In this document: positions 25,338 to 33,823 of the stretch, in pieces
How positions within the stretch are numbered: position 1 is the first letter of the stretch
Layout: each line of letters begins with the position of its first letter
Assembly: GCF_041817755.1 (NCBI RefSeq)
Contig: NZ_JBGYBX010000002.1
Location: 1-53,192 of the forward strand
Direction: 5' to 3'
DNA from: Glaesserella sp041817755
GTDB lineage: Bacteria > Pseudomonadota > Gammaproteobacteria > Enterobacterales > Pasteurellaceae
Length of the DNA: 53,192 nucleotides
Translations under genes and position numbers: made by a program
Notes under the pieces: generated by a model
What the model saw: only the letters and a program-made list of their open reading frames with translations
Database searches by the model: none
What the model was told of the DNA's origin: nothing

Positions 25338-26288
25338 TTAGAAAATTGCTTCTAAGCGAAGAAATACGCCCAAATGGTGTTTGCGGTTTTTATTTTTATC
25401 ATTGTAATAATGCACTTCCGGCTGGATAAAGAACCATTGGCGTAAGAAAGGTTGGCGCCAGTTAATGAACGGACCGTAAAAATCGAGTTCAGGCGTTTTA
25501 TCATGGATGTCTCCGCCAACCATAAAGCCGTAATTCAGGCGTTTATGGTTCGAATAGTTGTGTTGACGATAGAGACTATTTCCCCAAACGGTGGATTCAT
25601 CATTGTCGTGAGAATATTCCACGAAGGTATGATTATTGATAAAGCGTCTTTCATTTTCGGTAAATTTATTTTCGATATTTAAGCGAACATAATGTTTACT
25701 GTTAATACCGTAGCGATAAATCGGCTCTACCCGCGTACTGAATTGATCGGTATGTTGCCATACTTTGTCGAGCTTTAAACGTAGGAAAATATCCGCACCG
25801 GAACGAACCCCCAAATCCAAATCACTGTCTATCCCCAAGCGTTTTATTTCGTTGGACCAACGTAATGCTAATGACGCATTGTCGTTACGGGCTTGTTTGC
25901 TGTCGTAGTTTTTATCGTTGCGGAGAGGTTCCTTATAATTGCGGTGAAGTTGGTTTCCGTCGCGGGCTTGGTTATCCAGTTCTTCGTCACCGAATACGAC
26001 GCTCAGGTGTTTTTTGAGGGTCGGTAATCTGATTTTCCCTCGAATACGCGGTTTAATCGAATAACCGTCATAGTGGTTCCATTCATTATCCAGCATCACA
26101 CGGAGGTTTGCCGAGGCTGGCTCATTAGGATCCGGTGTGCCTATCCAATCATCAATATTGTTAGACCAGTTATGCAGTACGCTTCTGATATTGGCGTGTT
26201 GTTGATCGACCCAGGTTGATTCGGCAGCCGCAGAGAAAGGAAAATAACCGACAAGTATAAACAATGGAAGAGAAAATTTATTGTTCAT
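25338..26288 (-). CDS. Putative outer-membrane beta-barrel protein, unknown function
   Basis: A 316-residue protein with a Sec signal peptide (about 1-22, ending FSAAA). The mature part has alternating polar/hydrophobic stretches rich in Tyr, Trp, Asn and Arg, such as EPIYRYGINSKHYVRLNIEN and WFFIQPEVHYYN, and ends LEAIF with a C-terminal Phe, all typical of outer-membrane barrels. About 12 strands could be drawn by eye. No family was recognised. It lies downstream of the dicarboxylate transporter but is separated from it by an uptake-signal hairpin, so co-transcription is uncertain. Confidence 0.75.
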   Translation of the reverse strand: MNNKFSLPLFILVGYFPFSAAAESTWVDQQHANIRSVLHNWSNNIDDWIGTPDPNEPASANLRVMLDNEWNHYDGYSIKPRIRGKIRLPTLKKHLSVVFGDEELDNQARDGNQLHRNYKEPLRNDKNYDSKQARNDNASLALRWSNEIKRLGIDSDLDLGVRSGADIFLRLKLDKVWQHTDQFSTRVEPIYRYGINSKHYVRLNIENKFTENERRFINNHTFVEYSHDNDESTVWGNSLYRQHNYSNHKRLNYGFMVGGDIHDKTPELDFYGPFINWRQPFLRQWFFIQPEVHYYNDKNKNRKHHLGVFLRLEAIF

Positions 26289-26352
26289 TGGAGACTCCTT
26301 GTAAGGATTAGTAGGAGGATGTTACTCCAAAAGTGAAAAAACGCCAAAAATT

Positions 26353-26394
26353 AAGCGGTTAATTTTGCAAAATATTGCCGTAAACTAACCGCTT
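26353..26394. terminator. Uptake-signal-derived hairpin after the Dcu transporter gene
   Basis: AAGCGGTTA (26353-26361) and TAACCGCTT (26386-26394) form 9-base arms around a 24-base loop, with T-runs on both strands. It lies just beyond the transporter stop codon. Only the right arm with its following bases is close to the uptake signal (CCGCTTGT). Confidence 0.65.
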
Positions 26395-26413
26395 GTTTTT
26401 TACGTTGAGCCTA

Positions 26414-27736
26414 TTATAGGAAGATATTGGCGAACAGTAATCCGAAACATAAGCAGAATGCCATGCTTAATAAGCCCGGAATCATAAAACTGTGGTTAAA
26501 AACATATTTCCCGATTTTTGTCGTACCCGTGGTATCAAAGTCGATAGAGGCAATAATCGGACCGTAGTTCGGTACGAAGAAATAACCGTTCACTGCTACG
26601 AATACCCCGATTAAGATTGGAGCAGGAATGCCTAATGCCACGCCTAACGGGAATAAAGTTGCTACCGTTGCCCCTTGGCTGTTGACTAAAACGGAAAGTA
26701 AGAACAACGCAAACGCGAATGTCCAAGGTGCGGTTTCCACCAATCCTTGCACCATCGCTTTCACTTCGGTCATATGACCTTGCATTAAGGTATCACCGAC
26801 CCAAGCAATACCGAAGATCGCAATGACGGCACGCATACCGGCATGGAATACCGAACCTTGCGTAATCGCATTACCGTTCGGTTTACAGATCAAGACGATT
26901 AATGCGCCGACGGATAACATCACGATTTCGATTGTATGCGCCATCCCCATCGGTTTTTCATCAAAGACCGGACGTAATGACGGAACCGCCCCCATCAATA
27001 CGACAAGCAATGCACCGAATAAGAATAGACCAACGGAAGTTTTCGCTGTTGGTGAAATGACAATATTTGCCGGATCCGTATTGGTATGATTTTCCTCAAC
27101 ATATTTCGGATCTTGTAATAAACGTTGGTAACCCGGATCATCCTTTAATTCTTTACCCATTTTGTTCACAATTAAACATGCGCAAAATAACCCGAGAATG
27201 GTTGCCGGTACAGTGACGATTAATACATCACCTAAGTGAATACCTTGCGGTTCAAGGAAGGCGACAACAGCAACAACCGCTGCGGCAATCGGACTTGCAA
27301 CGATGGCAAATTGTGAAGCGATAACCGCCATGGAAAGTGGTCGTTCCGGACGAACACCGTTGTGACGACTGACTTCGGCAATAACGGGTAAAACCGAGTA
27401 AGCAACATGACCGGTACCCGCCAAGAACGTAAATGTCCAAGTAACCGCCGGGGCGATAAAGGTAATGTGTTTCGGATTACGACGTAAAATATTGGTCGCA
27501 ATTTTGATCATGTAGTCTAAACCGCCGGCGGCTTGCATTGCCGCTGCCGCAGACACCACCGCCATAATCATAAACATCACATCAATCGGAAGACCCGCCG
27601 GTTTTAACCCGAATCCGAAGGAGAGGATGGCTAAACCTAAACCGCCCATTACTCCTAAACCGATACCTCCGATACGTGCACCGATTAAAATACAGAGTAA
27701 TACAACGGCAAATTGCAGAAGAAACATAGCTGACAT
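26414..27736 (-). CDS. Anaerobic C4-dicarboxylate transporter, DcuA/DcuB family
   Basis: Start at MSAMFLLQ, whose ATG has GGAG six bases upstream; earlier TTG and ATG codons in frame have worse ribosome sites. The 440-residue membrane protein has about 10-12 segments and conserved blocks GARIGGIGLGVMGG, AMQAAGGLDYM, FLAGTGHVAYSVLPVIAEV, VNSQGATVATL and GTTKIGKYVFNHSFMIPG. It would exchange fumarate, malate, aspartate or succinate during fumarate respiration. Sequence features recall DcuA somewhat more than DcuB, so no symbol is assigned. A weak FNR-like TTGATCCAGATTAT lies about 120 bases upstream. Confidence 0.92.
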   Translation of the reverse strand: MSAMFLLQFAVVLLCILIGARIGGIGLGVMGGLGLAILSFGFGLKPAGLPIDVMFMIMAVVSAAAAMQAAGGLDYMIKIATNILRRNPKHITFIAPAVTWTFTFLAGTGHVAYSVLPVIAEVSRHNGVRPERPLSMAVIASQFAIVASPIAAAVVAVVAFLEPQGIHLGDVLIVTVPATILGLFCACLIVNKMGKELKDDPGYQRLLQDPKYVEENHTNTDPANIVISPTAKTSVGLFLFGALLVVLMGAVPSLRPVFDEKPMGMAHTIEIVMLSVGALIVLICKPNGNAITQGSVFHAGMRAVIAIFGIAWVGDTLMQGHMTEVKAMVQGLVETAPWTFAFALFLLSVLVNSQGATVATLFPLGVALGIPAPILIGVFVAVNGYFFVPNYGPIIASIDFDTTGTTKIGKYVFNHSFMIPGLLSMAFCLCFGLLFANIFL

Positions 27737-27889
27737 AAAGTGCTCCATTGTAATTTTATTCAAAAGCCCTCATACTGGAAACGTTTAGACAGAGAGCATT
27801 CTTATTTTAAAGAGGGCGGGTAATATAGCATAAATATGAATTCGCTTTATAATCTGGATCAATAAAAATATTTACGTTATAGGAAAAAT

Positions 27890-28714
27890 ATGCAATTTTC
27901 AAAAATGCACGGACTCGGTAATGATTTTATGGTCGTTGACGGTGTGACACAAAACGTTTATTTAACCGAGGAATTAATCCGTAAACTAGCTGACAGACAC
28001 CGTGGGGTCGGATTCGATCAACTGCTATTGGTTGAGCCGCCTTATGATCCCGAATTGGATTTCCATTATCGTATTTTTAATGCCGACGGTAGTGAAGTGT
28101 CGCAATGCGGCAACGGTGCCCGTTGTTTTGCGCGTTTTGTCACCTTAAAAGGTTTAACCAATAAGCAAGACATTAAAGTCAGTACTGCAAAAGGCAAAAT
28201 GGTCTTGAGCCTGAAAGAGGACGGACAGATTCGCGTCAATATGGGCGAACCGATTTGGGAACCGGCGCAAGTACCGTTTACGGCGAATAAATTCGAAAAA
28301 AACTATATTTTAAGAACGGATGTTCAAACGGTGTTATGCGGTGTGGTATCGATGGGCAATCCGCATTGCGTATTGCAAGTGGAAGATATTCAAACGGCAA
28401 ATGTCTCAGAGCTTGGTCCGTTATTGGAAAATCATGAGCGTTTTCCTGAGCGGGCCAATATCGGTTTTATGCAAGTCATCAATCCCAACCACATAAAACT
28501 GCGTGTATTCGAGCGTGGAGCCGGTGAAACGCAAGCGTGCGGTAGCGGAGCATGTGCTGCGGTTGCCGTCGGCATTATGCAAGGGGTACTGGATAACCAC
28601 GTACAGGTTGATTTACCCGGCGGAACGTTACGAATAGAATGGAACGGCGTAGGATCACCGCTTTATATGACGGGGGATGCCGTACATATCTATGACGGAT
28701 TCGTCAAACTCTGA
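27890..28714 (+). CDS. dapF: Diaminopimelate epimerase
   Basis: The 274-residue, PLP-independent epimerase converts LL- to meso-diaminopimelate for lysine and peptidoglycan. Both catalytic cysteines are present: Cys73 in QCGNGARC and the one near 217 in QACGSGACA, with length equal to the H. influenzae enzyme. MHGLGNDF is the usual N-terminus. TATAAT lies at 27848-27853 and AGGAAAA before the ATG. It is divergent from the dicarboxylate transporter. Confidence 0.97.
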   Translation: MQFSKMHGLGNDFMVVDGVTQNVYLTEELIRKLADRHRGVGFDQLLLVEPPYDPELDFHYRIFNADGSEVSQCGNGARCFARFVTLKGLTNKQDIKVSTAKGKMVLSLKEDGQIRVNMGEPIWEPAQVPFTANKFEKNYILRTDVQTVLCGVVSMGNPHCVLQVEDIQTANVSELGPLLENHERFPERANIGFMQVINPNHIKLRVFERGAGETQACGSGACAAVAVGIMQGVLDNHVQVDLPGGTLRIEWNGVGSPLYMTGDAVHIYDGFVKL

Positions 28715-28719
28715 TAAAG

Positions 28720-28742
28720 ACCCGCCGATTGGCGGGTTTTTA
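28720..28742 (+). terminator. Terminator of dapF
   Basis: ACCCGCC (28720-28726) and GGCGGGT (28731-28737) pair around GATT and run into TTTT. It lies just after the dapF stop codon. Confidence 0.88.
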
Positions 28743-28785
28743 GTTTCACAAGCGGTCAGATCACGCCGGTTTTTTGCAAATCGGA

Positions 28786-28866
28786 AAAGAAAAAATGCGA
28801 CATTACGTTTAGATAATGTCGCATAAGTTTGACGATATTCGAGGAATTATTTTTTTATTATTTGCC
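28786..28866 (-). ncRNA. Candidate small RNA (about 80 nt)
   Basis: On the reverse strand a good promoter is followed, about 40 bases after the predicted start, by a perfect 11-pair hairpin (ATGCGACATTA at 28795-28805 against TAATGTCGCAT at 28814-28824) and a TTTTTCTTT run. The transcript would be an unstructured A/U-rich 5' part plus a terminator hairpin, the form typical of Hfq-dependent small RNAs. No open frame with a ribosome site is visible in it. No known RNA family was recognised; expression is untested. Confidence 0.55.
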
Positions 28867-28873
28867 GAAACAA

Positions 28874-28903
28874 ATCATACTCCCTATTACCTTTTTTTGT
28901 GAA
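28874..28903 (-). promoter_or_regulatory. sigma-70 promoter for the candidate small RNA
   Basis: On the reverse strand TTCACA (28898-28903) and TATGAT (28874-28879) are 18 bases apart; each matches the consensus at five of six positions. The only feature downstream before the hairpin terminator is the candidate RNA. Confidence 0.6.
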
Positions 28904-28994
28904 GAAAATATTCAAATTTTTTTCAAAAATTGGAGCAAGATCACATTTTTAGCAAAAAATGGCGTGTTTTGATGTGAATGTTCAAAAAGAAAAA

Positions 28995-29018
28995 ACGCTG
29001 ATGATTTCTCATCAGCGT
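28995..29018 (-). terminator. Terminator of the tRNA-Phe/tRNA-Asn unit
   Basis: ACGCTGATGA (28995-29004) and TCATCAGCGT (29009-29018) form a 10-pair stem with a TTTC loop. On the reverse strand a TTTTTCTTTTTG run follows. It begins ten bases past the end of tRNA-Asn. Confidence 0.9.
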
Positions 29019-29027
29019 CTTAGAATA

Positions 29028-29103
29028 TGGCTCCTCCTGCGGGACTCGAACCTGCGACATATGGATTAACAGTCCACCGTTCTACCGACTGAACTAAGGA
29101 GGA
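29028..29103 (-). tRNA. tRNA-Asn (GTT)
   Basis: A 76-base cloverleaf with encoded CCA. The acceptor stem starts TCCTCCT and pairs with AGGAGGA; the anticodon loop reads CTGTTAA, anticodon GTT, and GGTTCGAGTCC forms the T arm. It is the second tRNA of a two-gene unit. Confidence 0.95.
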
Positions 29104-29120
29104 AAAGAGTTTGCAATAAA

Positions 29121-29196
29121 TGGTGCCTCGAGGCGGAATCGAACCACCGACACGGGGATTTTCAATCCCCTGCTCTACCGACTGAGCTATCGAGGC
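29121..29196 (-). tRNA. tRNA-Phe (GAA)
   Basis: A 76-base cloverleaf with encoded CCA. The acceptor stem GCCTCGA pairs with TCGAGGC, the anticodon loop reads TTGAAAA, and the D and anticodon arms are nearly identical to E. coli tRNA-Phe. It is the promoter-proximal tRNA. Confidence 0.96.
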
Positions 29197-29217
29197 GACT
29201 CGTCGTTTGCGGGGTGC

Positions 29218-29246
29218 ATTATGCTGATTTCACCCCCTCTCGTCAA
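29218..29246 (-). promoter_or_regulatory. tRNA promoter with GC-rich discriminator
   Basis: On the reverse strand TTGACG (29241-29246) and CATAAT (29218-29223) are 17 bases apart, followed by GCACCCCGC. A GC-rich discriminator is characteristic of stable-RNA promoters under stringent control. Confidence 0.8.
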
Positions 29247-29321
29247 ACGTTTTTTTTAAAAAAGTCAGAAATTATGTTTGATAGATCGCTTTTTACTCAA
29301 ACTGAGTTAAAAAACAACATT

Positions 29322-30413
29322 TTATCTAACGTTTTTGTATTTTTGTTGCGCTTTATTCACTTTTACCAAGTAATTTCTTGCTTGTGACGAAGGGTGTGCC
29401 GTCGTCAAAATACGATAGATGGCATCGGGATCCAAGTTATTGATCCGATCAATCGCTTCCCATTTATCACTGTCAAAGACACGCAGTACCGCACCGGCAC
29501 CACTGTTATAGGCGGAAATCATGGCATAGCGTTTCGCCGTCGGATCCGTGATGCCGTCCAAATATTCATCACGTAAAATGGTCAGGTACATGGTACCGGC
29601 ATCAATATTTTGACTTGGGTTATATAAATAGTCGCGATCCGGTTGTCCGCCGAAGCCTTTACGGGCAAAGATATCCCGTCCCGCCGTACGCGGAACGACC
29701 TGCATTAAGCCGATGGCATTGGCATAGCTGACCGCATACGGGTTAAATGCCGATTCGACCTCCATGATGCCGAGGATTAAGCTGATATCGATGCCGTAGC
29801 GTTTAGAGGCTTGACGTACAAGCGGTAAATAACGTCTTGCACGTACTTCCACGTGATTGGCAATCATCGGAATATTCACGTAAGTCACGGTATGACCGTT
29901 TTTCAAGCGACGGGTTTTCGTTTTGTTTTGAATCAGATAAGTCGCAAAATCGTTTGCCACGGCAATATTCGTGACGGAACGTCCGAATTGGTCGACAACC
30001 TGCCCTGCCAAAAACGGGTTACTGCTGATCGGAACGTCACCGGAAGCGAACAAATCGATGCCCGATGCATCCGATCCCATCAACAAGGTATGAATAATCG
30101 AATTACGCAAATGGTTTTGATCGCCTAACGTTTCAATCGTAATTTGACCGTCTTCAAAGCTAATGTGGCTACGGGTGTAATATTTATCGGTATATTTTAC
30201 GTAGTCTTTGCGACTGGCAACCAATAATTCGTTTACCCCCCAAATATGGTCGATATTACGGGAAAACTGACCGGTCAAAATATCCAATCCGTTCGTATCT
30301 TTAGTGTAATCCGGTCTTGGTTTTTTGGTCGTACTTTTTTTGCTACCGCTACTACAAGCGGCTAAAAAAGGAATAATAAGGCACAAAGGCAAATATTTTT
30401 TAAATCGTTTCAT
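29322..30413 (-). CDS. mltC: Membrane-bound lytic murein transglycosylase C
   Basis: The 363-residue lipoprotein has a signal peptide ending LAAC, a DUF3393-type N-terminal domain (about 45-190) and a C-terminal SLT goose-lysozyme-like domain with the catalytic glutamate in GIMEVESAFNP, plus AIGLMQVVPRTAG and AYNSGAGAVLRVF. It cleaves peptidoglycan to 1,6-anhydromuropeptides at the outer membrane. The order mutY-yggX-mltC is the same as in E. coli. An uptake signal lies within the coding region near 29820. Confidence 0.95.
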   Translation of the reverse strand: MKRFKKYLPLCLIIPFLAACSSGSKKSTTKKPRPDYTKDTNGLDILTGQFSRNIDHIWGVNELLVASRKDYVKYTDKYYTRSHISFEDGQITIETLGDQNHLRNSIIHTLLMGSDASGIDLFASGDVPISSNPFLAGQVVDQFGRSVTNIAVANDFATYLIQNKTKTRRLKNGHTVTYVNIPMIANHVEVRARRYLPLVRQASKRYGIDISLILGIMEVESAFNPYAVSYANAIGLMQVVPRTAGRDIFARKGFGGQPDRDYLYNPSQNIDAGTMYLTILRDEYLDGITDPTAKRYAMISAYNSGAGAVLRVFDSDKWEAIDRINNLDPDAIYRILTTAHPSSQARNYLVKVNKAQQKYKNVR

Positions 30414-30427
30414 GGGATTCTCAGCAA

Positions 30428-30703
30428 CTATTTCGACTCAACGGGGACGTAGCCTTCAATGAAGACCTCTTTCCCTTCAAATAAAAAATTGACCATTTCG
30501 GTTTCTAAAAGTTTGCGGTGTTCCGGGTTCATCATGCTCAATTTTTTCTCATTGACCAACATGGTTTGCTTTTTTATCCATTCAGCCCAAGCTTGTTTAC
30601 TGATTGAATCAAAAATACGTTTGCCGAGTTCACCGGGATACAGCTGAAAATCCAAGCCTTCAGCCTCTTGTTTCAGATATTCACAAAAAATTATTCTCGC
30701 CAT
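30428..30703 (-). CDS. yggX: Probable Fe(2+)-trafficking protein YggX
   Basis: A 91-residue protein matching YggX in length and sequence, starting MARIIFCEYLKQEAEGLDFQ with the conserved Cys7, and containing PGELGKRIF and KQAWAEWIKKQTMLVNEK. It is linked to iron trafficking and protection of iron-sulfur clusters from oxidation. Its start overlaps the end of mutY by 23 bases, so translation is coupled; MutY itself carries a 4Fe-4S cluster. Confidence 0.95.
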   Translation of the reverse strand: MARIIFCEYLKQEAEGLDFQLYPGELGKRIFDSISKQAWAEWIKKQTMLVNEKKLSMMNPEHRKLLETEMVNFLFEGKEVFIEGYVPVESK

Positions 30704-31814
30704 GATATTTCTCTATGGTTAATGTTAATTCGTCTAAAATGCGTTTAATCGGCGTTGCTAAACCGATTTCACCGGGTTGCAACAGATCATACCAATATTC
30801 CCTATTGGATGATACAAAAGGTTGATAAGTTCCTAACTTTTCTTTAACCGAATCGGTTGAAATGTCGACTAAAATCGGATGAATATCCAAATGAAAATGA
30901 CTAAACGTGTGGCGAAACGTGATTAATGGTTGTGAAATTTGCAAATTTTTTGCCGAAACGAACCGCTTGAGCGCATCTAGCGATTCAAACTGCGGAAAAG
31001 CGAATAACCCGCCCCAAATCCCTTTTGCTTCACGCTTTTCCAATAATACTTTTGTTCCCTGTTTTAAAATTAAAAAGTAACTTTGCCGTTCGGGTAAGGT
31101 TTTTTTCGGTTTCTTTGCCGGGTAGTGTGTCCAAGTTTCGGTGATATTTGCTCGGCATTGTGTTTCTAGCGGGCACAGCGTACATTTCGGCTTGCTGCGG
31201 GTGCAAATCATCGCCCCTAAATCCATCATCGCCTGATTAAAATCAGCAACCTGTTCAAACGGAGTAACCTCGGCGCTGAGCGCCCATAACTGATTTTCCA
31301 CCGATTTTTCTCCCGCCCAGCCCTCGACGGCAAAGTAACGTGAAAGAACGCGTTTGACGTTGCCGTCTAAAATCGGATGCGGTGCGTTGAGTACCGACGA
31401 CAAAATCGCTCCCGCCGTGCTTCTTCCTACACCGCTTAGCGACAGCACATCGGCGAAATCGGTCGGAAATTGACCGTTGAACCGATCGCGAACCGTTTGC
31501 GCCGCATGGTGCAAATTGCGGGCACGAGCGTAATAACCTAAGCCCGTCCACAGGTGTAGCACCTCATCAATCGACGCATCGGCTAATGCGACGACGGTCG
31601 GAAAACGTTGCATAAAACGTTCAAAATAAGGTATCACCGTGGCGACTTGGGTTTGCTGAAGCATCACTTCGGATAGCCACACGCCGTACAATGTTTTGTT
31701 TCGCTGCCAAGGCAATTGTTTGCGTCCGTATTGGTGATACCAAGCCAACATTTGTCGGGCGAACGGCGCAGTCACCGCAGATTGGGCAAGCGGATAAGGG
31801 GATGTTTTTTTCAC
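30681..31814 (-). CDS. mutY: Adenine DNA glycosylase MutY
   Basis: Start taken at GTG 31814, with AGAG six bases upstream, giving 377 residues as in other Pasteurellaceae; the frame continues upstream through uptake signals that are not coding. It removes adenine mispaired with 8-oxoguanine. It has the helix-hairpin-helix with LSLSGVGRSTAGAIL, the catalytic region SEVMLQQTQVATVIPYF, the 4Fe-4S ligands in CTRSKPKCTLCPLETQC, and a C-terminal NUDIX-like domain (about 235-365). Confidence 0.95.
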   Translation of the reverse strand: MKKTSPYPLAQSAVTAPFARQMLAWYHQYGRKQLPWQRNKTLYGVWLSEVMLQQTQVATVIPYFERFMQRFPTVVALADASIDEVLHLWTGLGYYARARNLHHAAQTVRDRFNGQFPTDFADVLSLSGVGRSTAGAILSSVLNAPHPILDGNVKRVLSRYFAVEGWAGEKSVENQLWALSAEVTPFEQVADFNQAMMDLGAMICTRSKPKCTLCPLETQCRANITETWTHYPAKKPKKTLPERQSYFLILKQGTKVLLEKREAKGIWGGLFAFPQFESLDALKRFVSAKNLQISQPLITFRHTFSHFHLDIHPILVDISTDSVKEKLGTYQPFVSSNREYWYDLLQPGEIGLATPIKRILDELTLTIEKYHGENNFL

Positions 31815-31856
31815 GTAAAACTCTTTAGAATGATTTTTCAAAATGTGAATACTAAC

Positions 31857-31914
31857 GCAAGCGGTCGGATTTGATAAATTTTTTGCAAAATTTTCGTCAA
31901 AACAGACCGCTTGC
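31857..31914. repeat. Inverted uptake-signal pair in the mutY/VOC divergent region
   Basis: GCAAGCGGTC (31857-31866) and GACCGCTTGC (31905-31914) form 10-base arms around a 38-base AT-rich loop. Unlike most pairs here, it lies between divergent genes, so it cannot be a terminator for either of them and may overlap their promoters. Confidence 0.7.
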
Positions 31915-31929
31915 ATACAGAGGAATATG

Positions 31930-32325
31930 ATGAGTTCAACCCCTATTCTCGGCTTTCACCATGTGGCGATCATTGCCTCGGATTATGCGAAATCCAAACG
32001 CTTTTATACCGAAATATTGGGGGCGCACATTATTCGGGAAACCTATCGTGCCGAGCGAGAAAGCTATAAATTAGATCTTGCTTTTGCCGACGGATCGCAA
32101 ATTGAACTGTTCAGTTTTCCGATAACGCCGGCGCGTTTTACCGCCCCCGAAACCTGTGGCTTACGCCATTTGGCATTTAAGGTCGATAACCTTGAGCGGG
32201 CGATTGCGTTTTTAGACGAACACGGGCTGGCTCACGAAGGGGTTCGAGTCGATCTGTTGACCGGCAAACGTTTTACCTTTTTTCGCGATCCGGATGATTT
32301 ACCGTTAGAGTTTTACGAGCGTTGA
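31930..32325 (+). CDS. VOC-family protein, YaeR-like
   Basis: About 131 residues. Start at the second of two adjacent ATGs, five bases after GAGGA; the first (31927) is also possible. It is a single-domain vicinal-oxygen-chelate protein closely like E. coli YaeR, with GFHHVAIIASDYAKSKRFY, CGLRHLAFKVD and a C-terminal DPDDLPLEFYE; the His and Glu residues in these blocks form the metal site. It is often called a glyoxalase-like protein, but its substrate is unknown. One base separates it from sfsA. Confidence 0.88.
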   Translation: MSSTPILGFHHVAIIASDYAKSKRFYTEILGAHIIRETYRAERESYKLDLAFADGSQIELFSFPITPARFTAPETCGLRHLAFKVDNLERAIAFLDEHGLAHEGVRVDLLTGKRFTFFRDPDDLPLEFYER

Positions 32326-32326
32326 T

Positions 32327-33034
32327 ATGCAATTTCCTCCACTTTCCGGCGGCATTCTGATACGCCGTTACAAACGTTTTCTAGCCGATGTACAGTTGGA
32401 AAACGGCGAACAAATCACCATCCATTGCCCGAATACCGGCGCGATGACCGGCTGCGCCGATGCCGGCGATCGCGTTTGGTTTTCGACTTCCGATAATTTA
32501 AAACGCAAATACCGCCATACGTGGGAATTGACCGAAACGACAAGCGGACATTTTATTTGCGTCAATACGCTGCGAGCGAATCAATTGGTCGCCGAAGCGT
32601 TAGCCAATCGATGGATTAGCGAGCTGTGCCAATACGACGAGGTGCTGTCGGAACAAAAGTACGGCGATGAAAACAGTCGGATTGATTTCTTATTAAAAAG
32701 CAAAGAGGCTGATTGTTTTGTCGAAGTTAAATCCACGACGTTATTGGGTGAAAACGGGGTAGGAATGTTTCCCGACGCTAAAACCGAACGCGGACAAAAA
32801 CATTTGCGGGAATTAAGGGCGATTGCACAACAAGGGCGACATGCGGTGATTTTATTTGCCGTGTTGCATACGGGGATCGAACGTTTCGAGGTAGCGAAGC
32901 AGATCGATCCGACCTATGCGCGGTTATTTACGCAAGCGGTGGATGGCGGTGTTATTCCGTTAGTGTATAAAGCGGATGTGTGTATTGAGCAAAACGTGCC
33001 TGTCGGCATAGTGTTAAAAAAAGCACTTGGTTAG
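32327..33034 (+). CDS. sfsA: SfsA family DNA/RNA nuclease-like protein
   Basis: The 235-residue protein matches SfsA, first described as stimulating sugar fermentation in E. coli and carrying an OB-like N-terminal part and a nuclease-fold C-terminal part. The conserved blocks HCPNTGAMTGC, SRIDFLL and FVEVKSTTLL (the nuclease-like D-(E)xK) are present, as is FPDAKTERGQKHLREL. The true physiological function is unclear. It is translated one base after the VOC gene. Confidence 0.93.
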   Translation: MQFPPLSGGILIRRYKRFLADVQLENGEQITIHCPNTGAMTGCADAGDRVWFSTSDNLKRKYRHTWELTETTSGHFICVNTLRANQLVAEALANRWISELCQYDEVLSEQKYGDENSRIDFLLKSKEADCFVEVKSTTLLGENGVGMFPDAKTERGQKHLRELRAIAQQGRHAVILFAVLHTGIERFEVAKQIDPTYARLFTQAVDGGVIPLVYKADVCIEQNVPVGIVLKKALG

Positions 33035-33087
33035 TGAGGTGAATTTCACCTTATTTGCAAAATAAATGCCAAATCTGACCGCTTGTA

Positions 33088-33115
33088 CTTGAAACTTGTG
33101 ATATTCACCCTCAAA
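33088..33115 (+). promoter_or_regulatory. Possible heat-shock (sigma-32) promoter of hslVU
   Basis: A perfect CTTGAAA -35 (33088-33094) is followed after 13 bases by CCCTCAAA, a partial match to the sigma-32 -10 CCCCATNT. hslVU is heat-shock controlled in E. coli, which supports the call; the weak -10 keeps it tentative. Confidence 0.5.
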
Positions 33116-33149
33116 TACAGGGCGGTTTTTTATTAATAAAGGAATTCAA

Positions 33150-33671
33150 ATGACGACAATCGTATGTGTGCGTAAAGACGGCAAAGTGGCTATCGGCGGT
33201 GACGGGCAGGCAACTTTAGGTAATTGCATTGAGAAAGGAACGGTACGCAAAGTACGCCGTTTATACAAAGATAAAGTGGTCACAGGCTTTGCCGGTTCCA
33301 CGGCGGATGCGTTTATTTTACGCGATCTGTTTGAGAAAAAATTGGAATTGCACCAAGGGCATTTGGTGAAATCGGCGGTAGAACTGGCAAAAGAGTGGCG
33401 TACCGAACGTGCATTACGCCGATTGGAAGCAATGATGATCGTGGCGAATGAAAGCGAATTTTTGCTGGTTTCGGGTAGCGGTGATGTGATCGAACCCGAA
33501 CAGGACGTATTGGCGATAGGTTCCGGCGGCAACTACGCAAAAGCGGCAGCGCTTGCATTACTCCGTACGGAAAACAATCTATCGGCAAAGGAAATCGTGG
33601 CGGAAGCACTGAGAATTGCCGGTGATATCGATATTTACAGTAACCATAATCATGTGATTGAAGAAGTCTAG
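33150..33671 (+). CDS. hslV: ATP-dependent protease proteolytic subunit HslV
   Basis: The 173-residue subunit forms the double-hexamer peptidase of the HslVU protease. After removal of Met1, the Thr in TTIVCVRKDGKVAIGGDGQ becomes the N-terminal nucleophile, as in the proteasome beta subunit. Conserved GSGGNYAKAAALAL is present. It is followed after 152 bases, holding an inverted uptake-signal pair, by hslU. Confidence 0.97.
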   Translation: MTTIVCVRKDGKVAIGGDGQATLGNCIEKGTVRKVRRLYKDKVVTGFAGSTADAFILRDLFEKKLELHQGHLVKSAVELAKEWRTERALRRLEAMMIVANESEFLLVSGSGDVIEPEQDVLAIGSGGNYAKAAALALLRTENNLSAKEIVAEALRIAGDIDIYSNHNHVIEEV

Positions 33672-33727
33672 TAATATTGAATGAGATGGCGCAAGCACCC
33701 TGACTTGTGCCATATTTTTTATGATAA

Positions 33728-33774
33728 ACAAGCGGTCATTTTCGGTAAAAATGTTGCAAAATCGTACCGCTTGT
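33728..33774. repeat. Inverted uptake-signal pair between hslV and hslU
   Basis: ACAAGCGGT (33728-33736) and ACCGCTTGT (33766-33774) are separated by 29 bases. They sit inside what is normally a single operon, so they probably do not terminate fully. Confidence 0.8.
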
Positions 33775-33823
33775 CAAACGGCATAAGTACAAAGACTTAC
33801 GCCAATACAAAAAGGAACAAACT

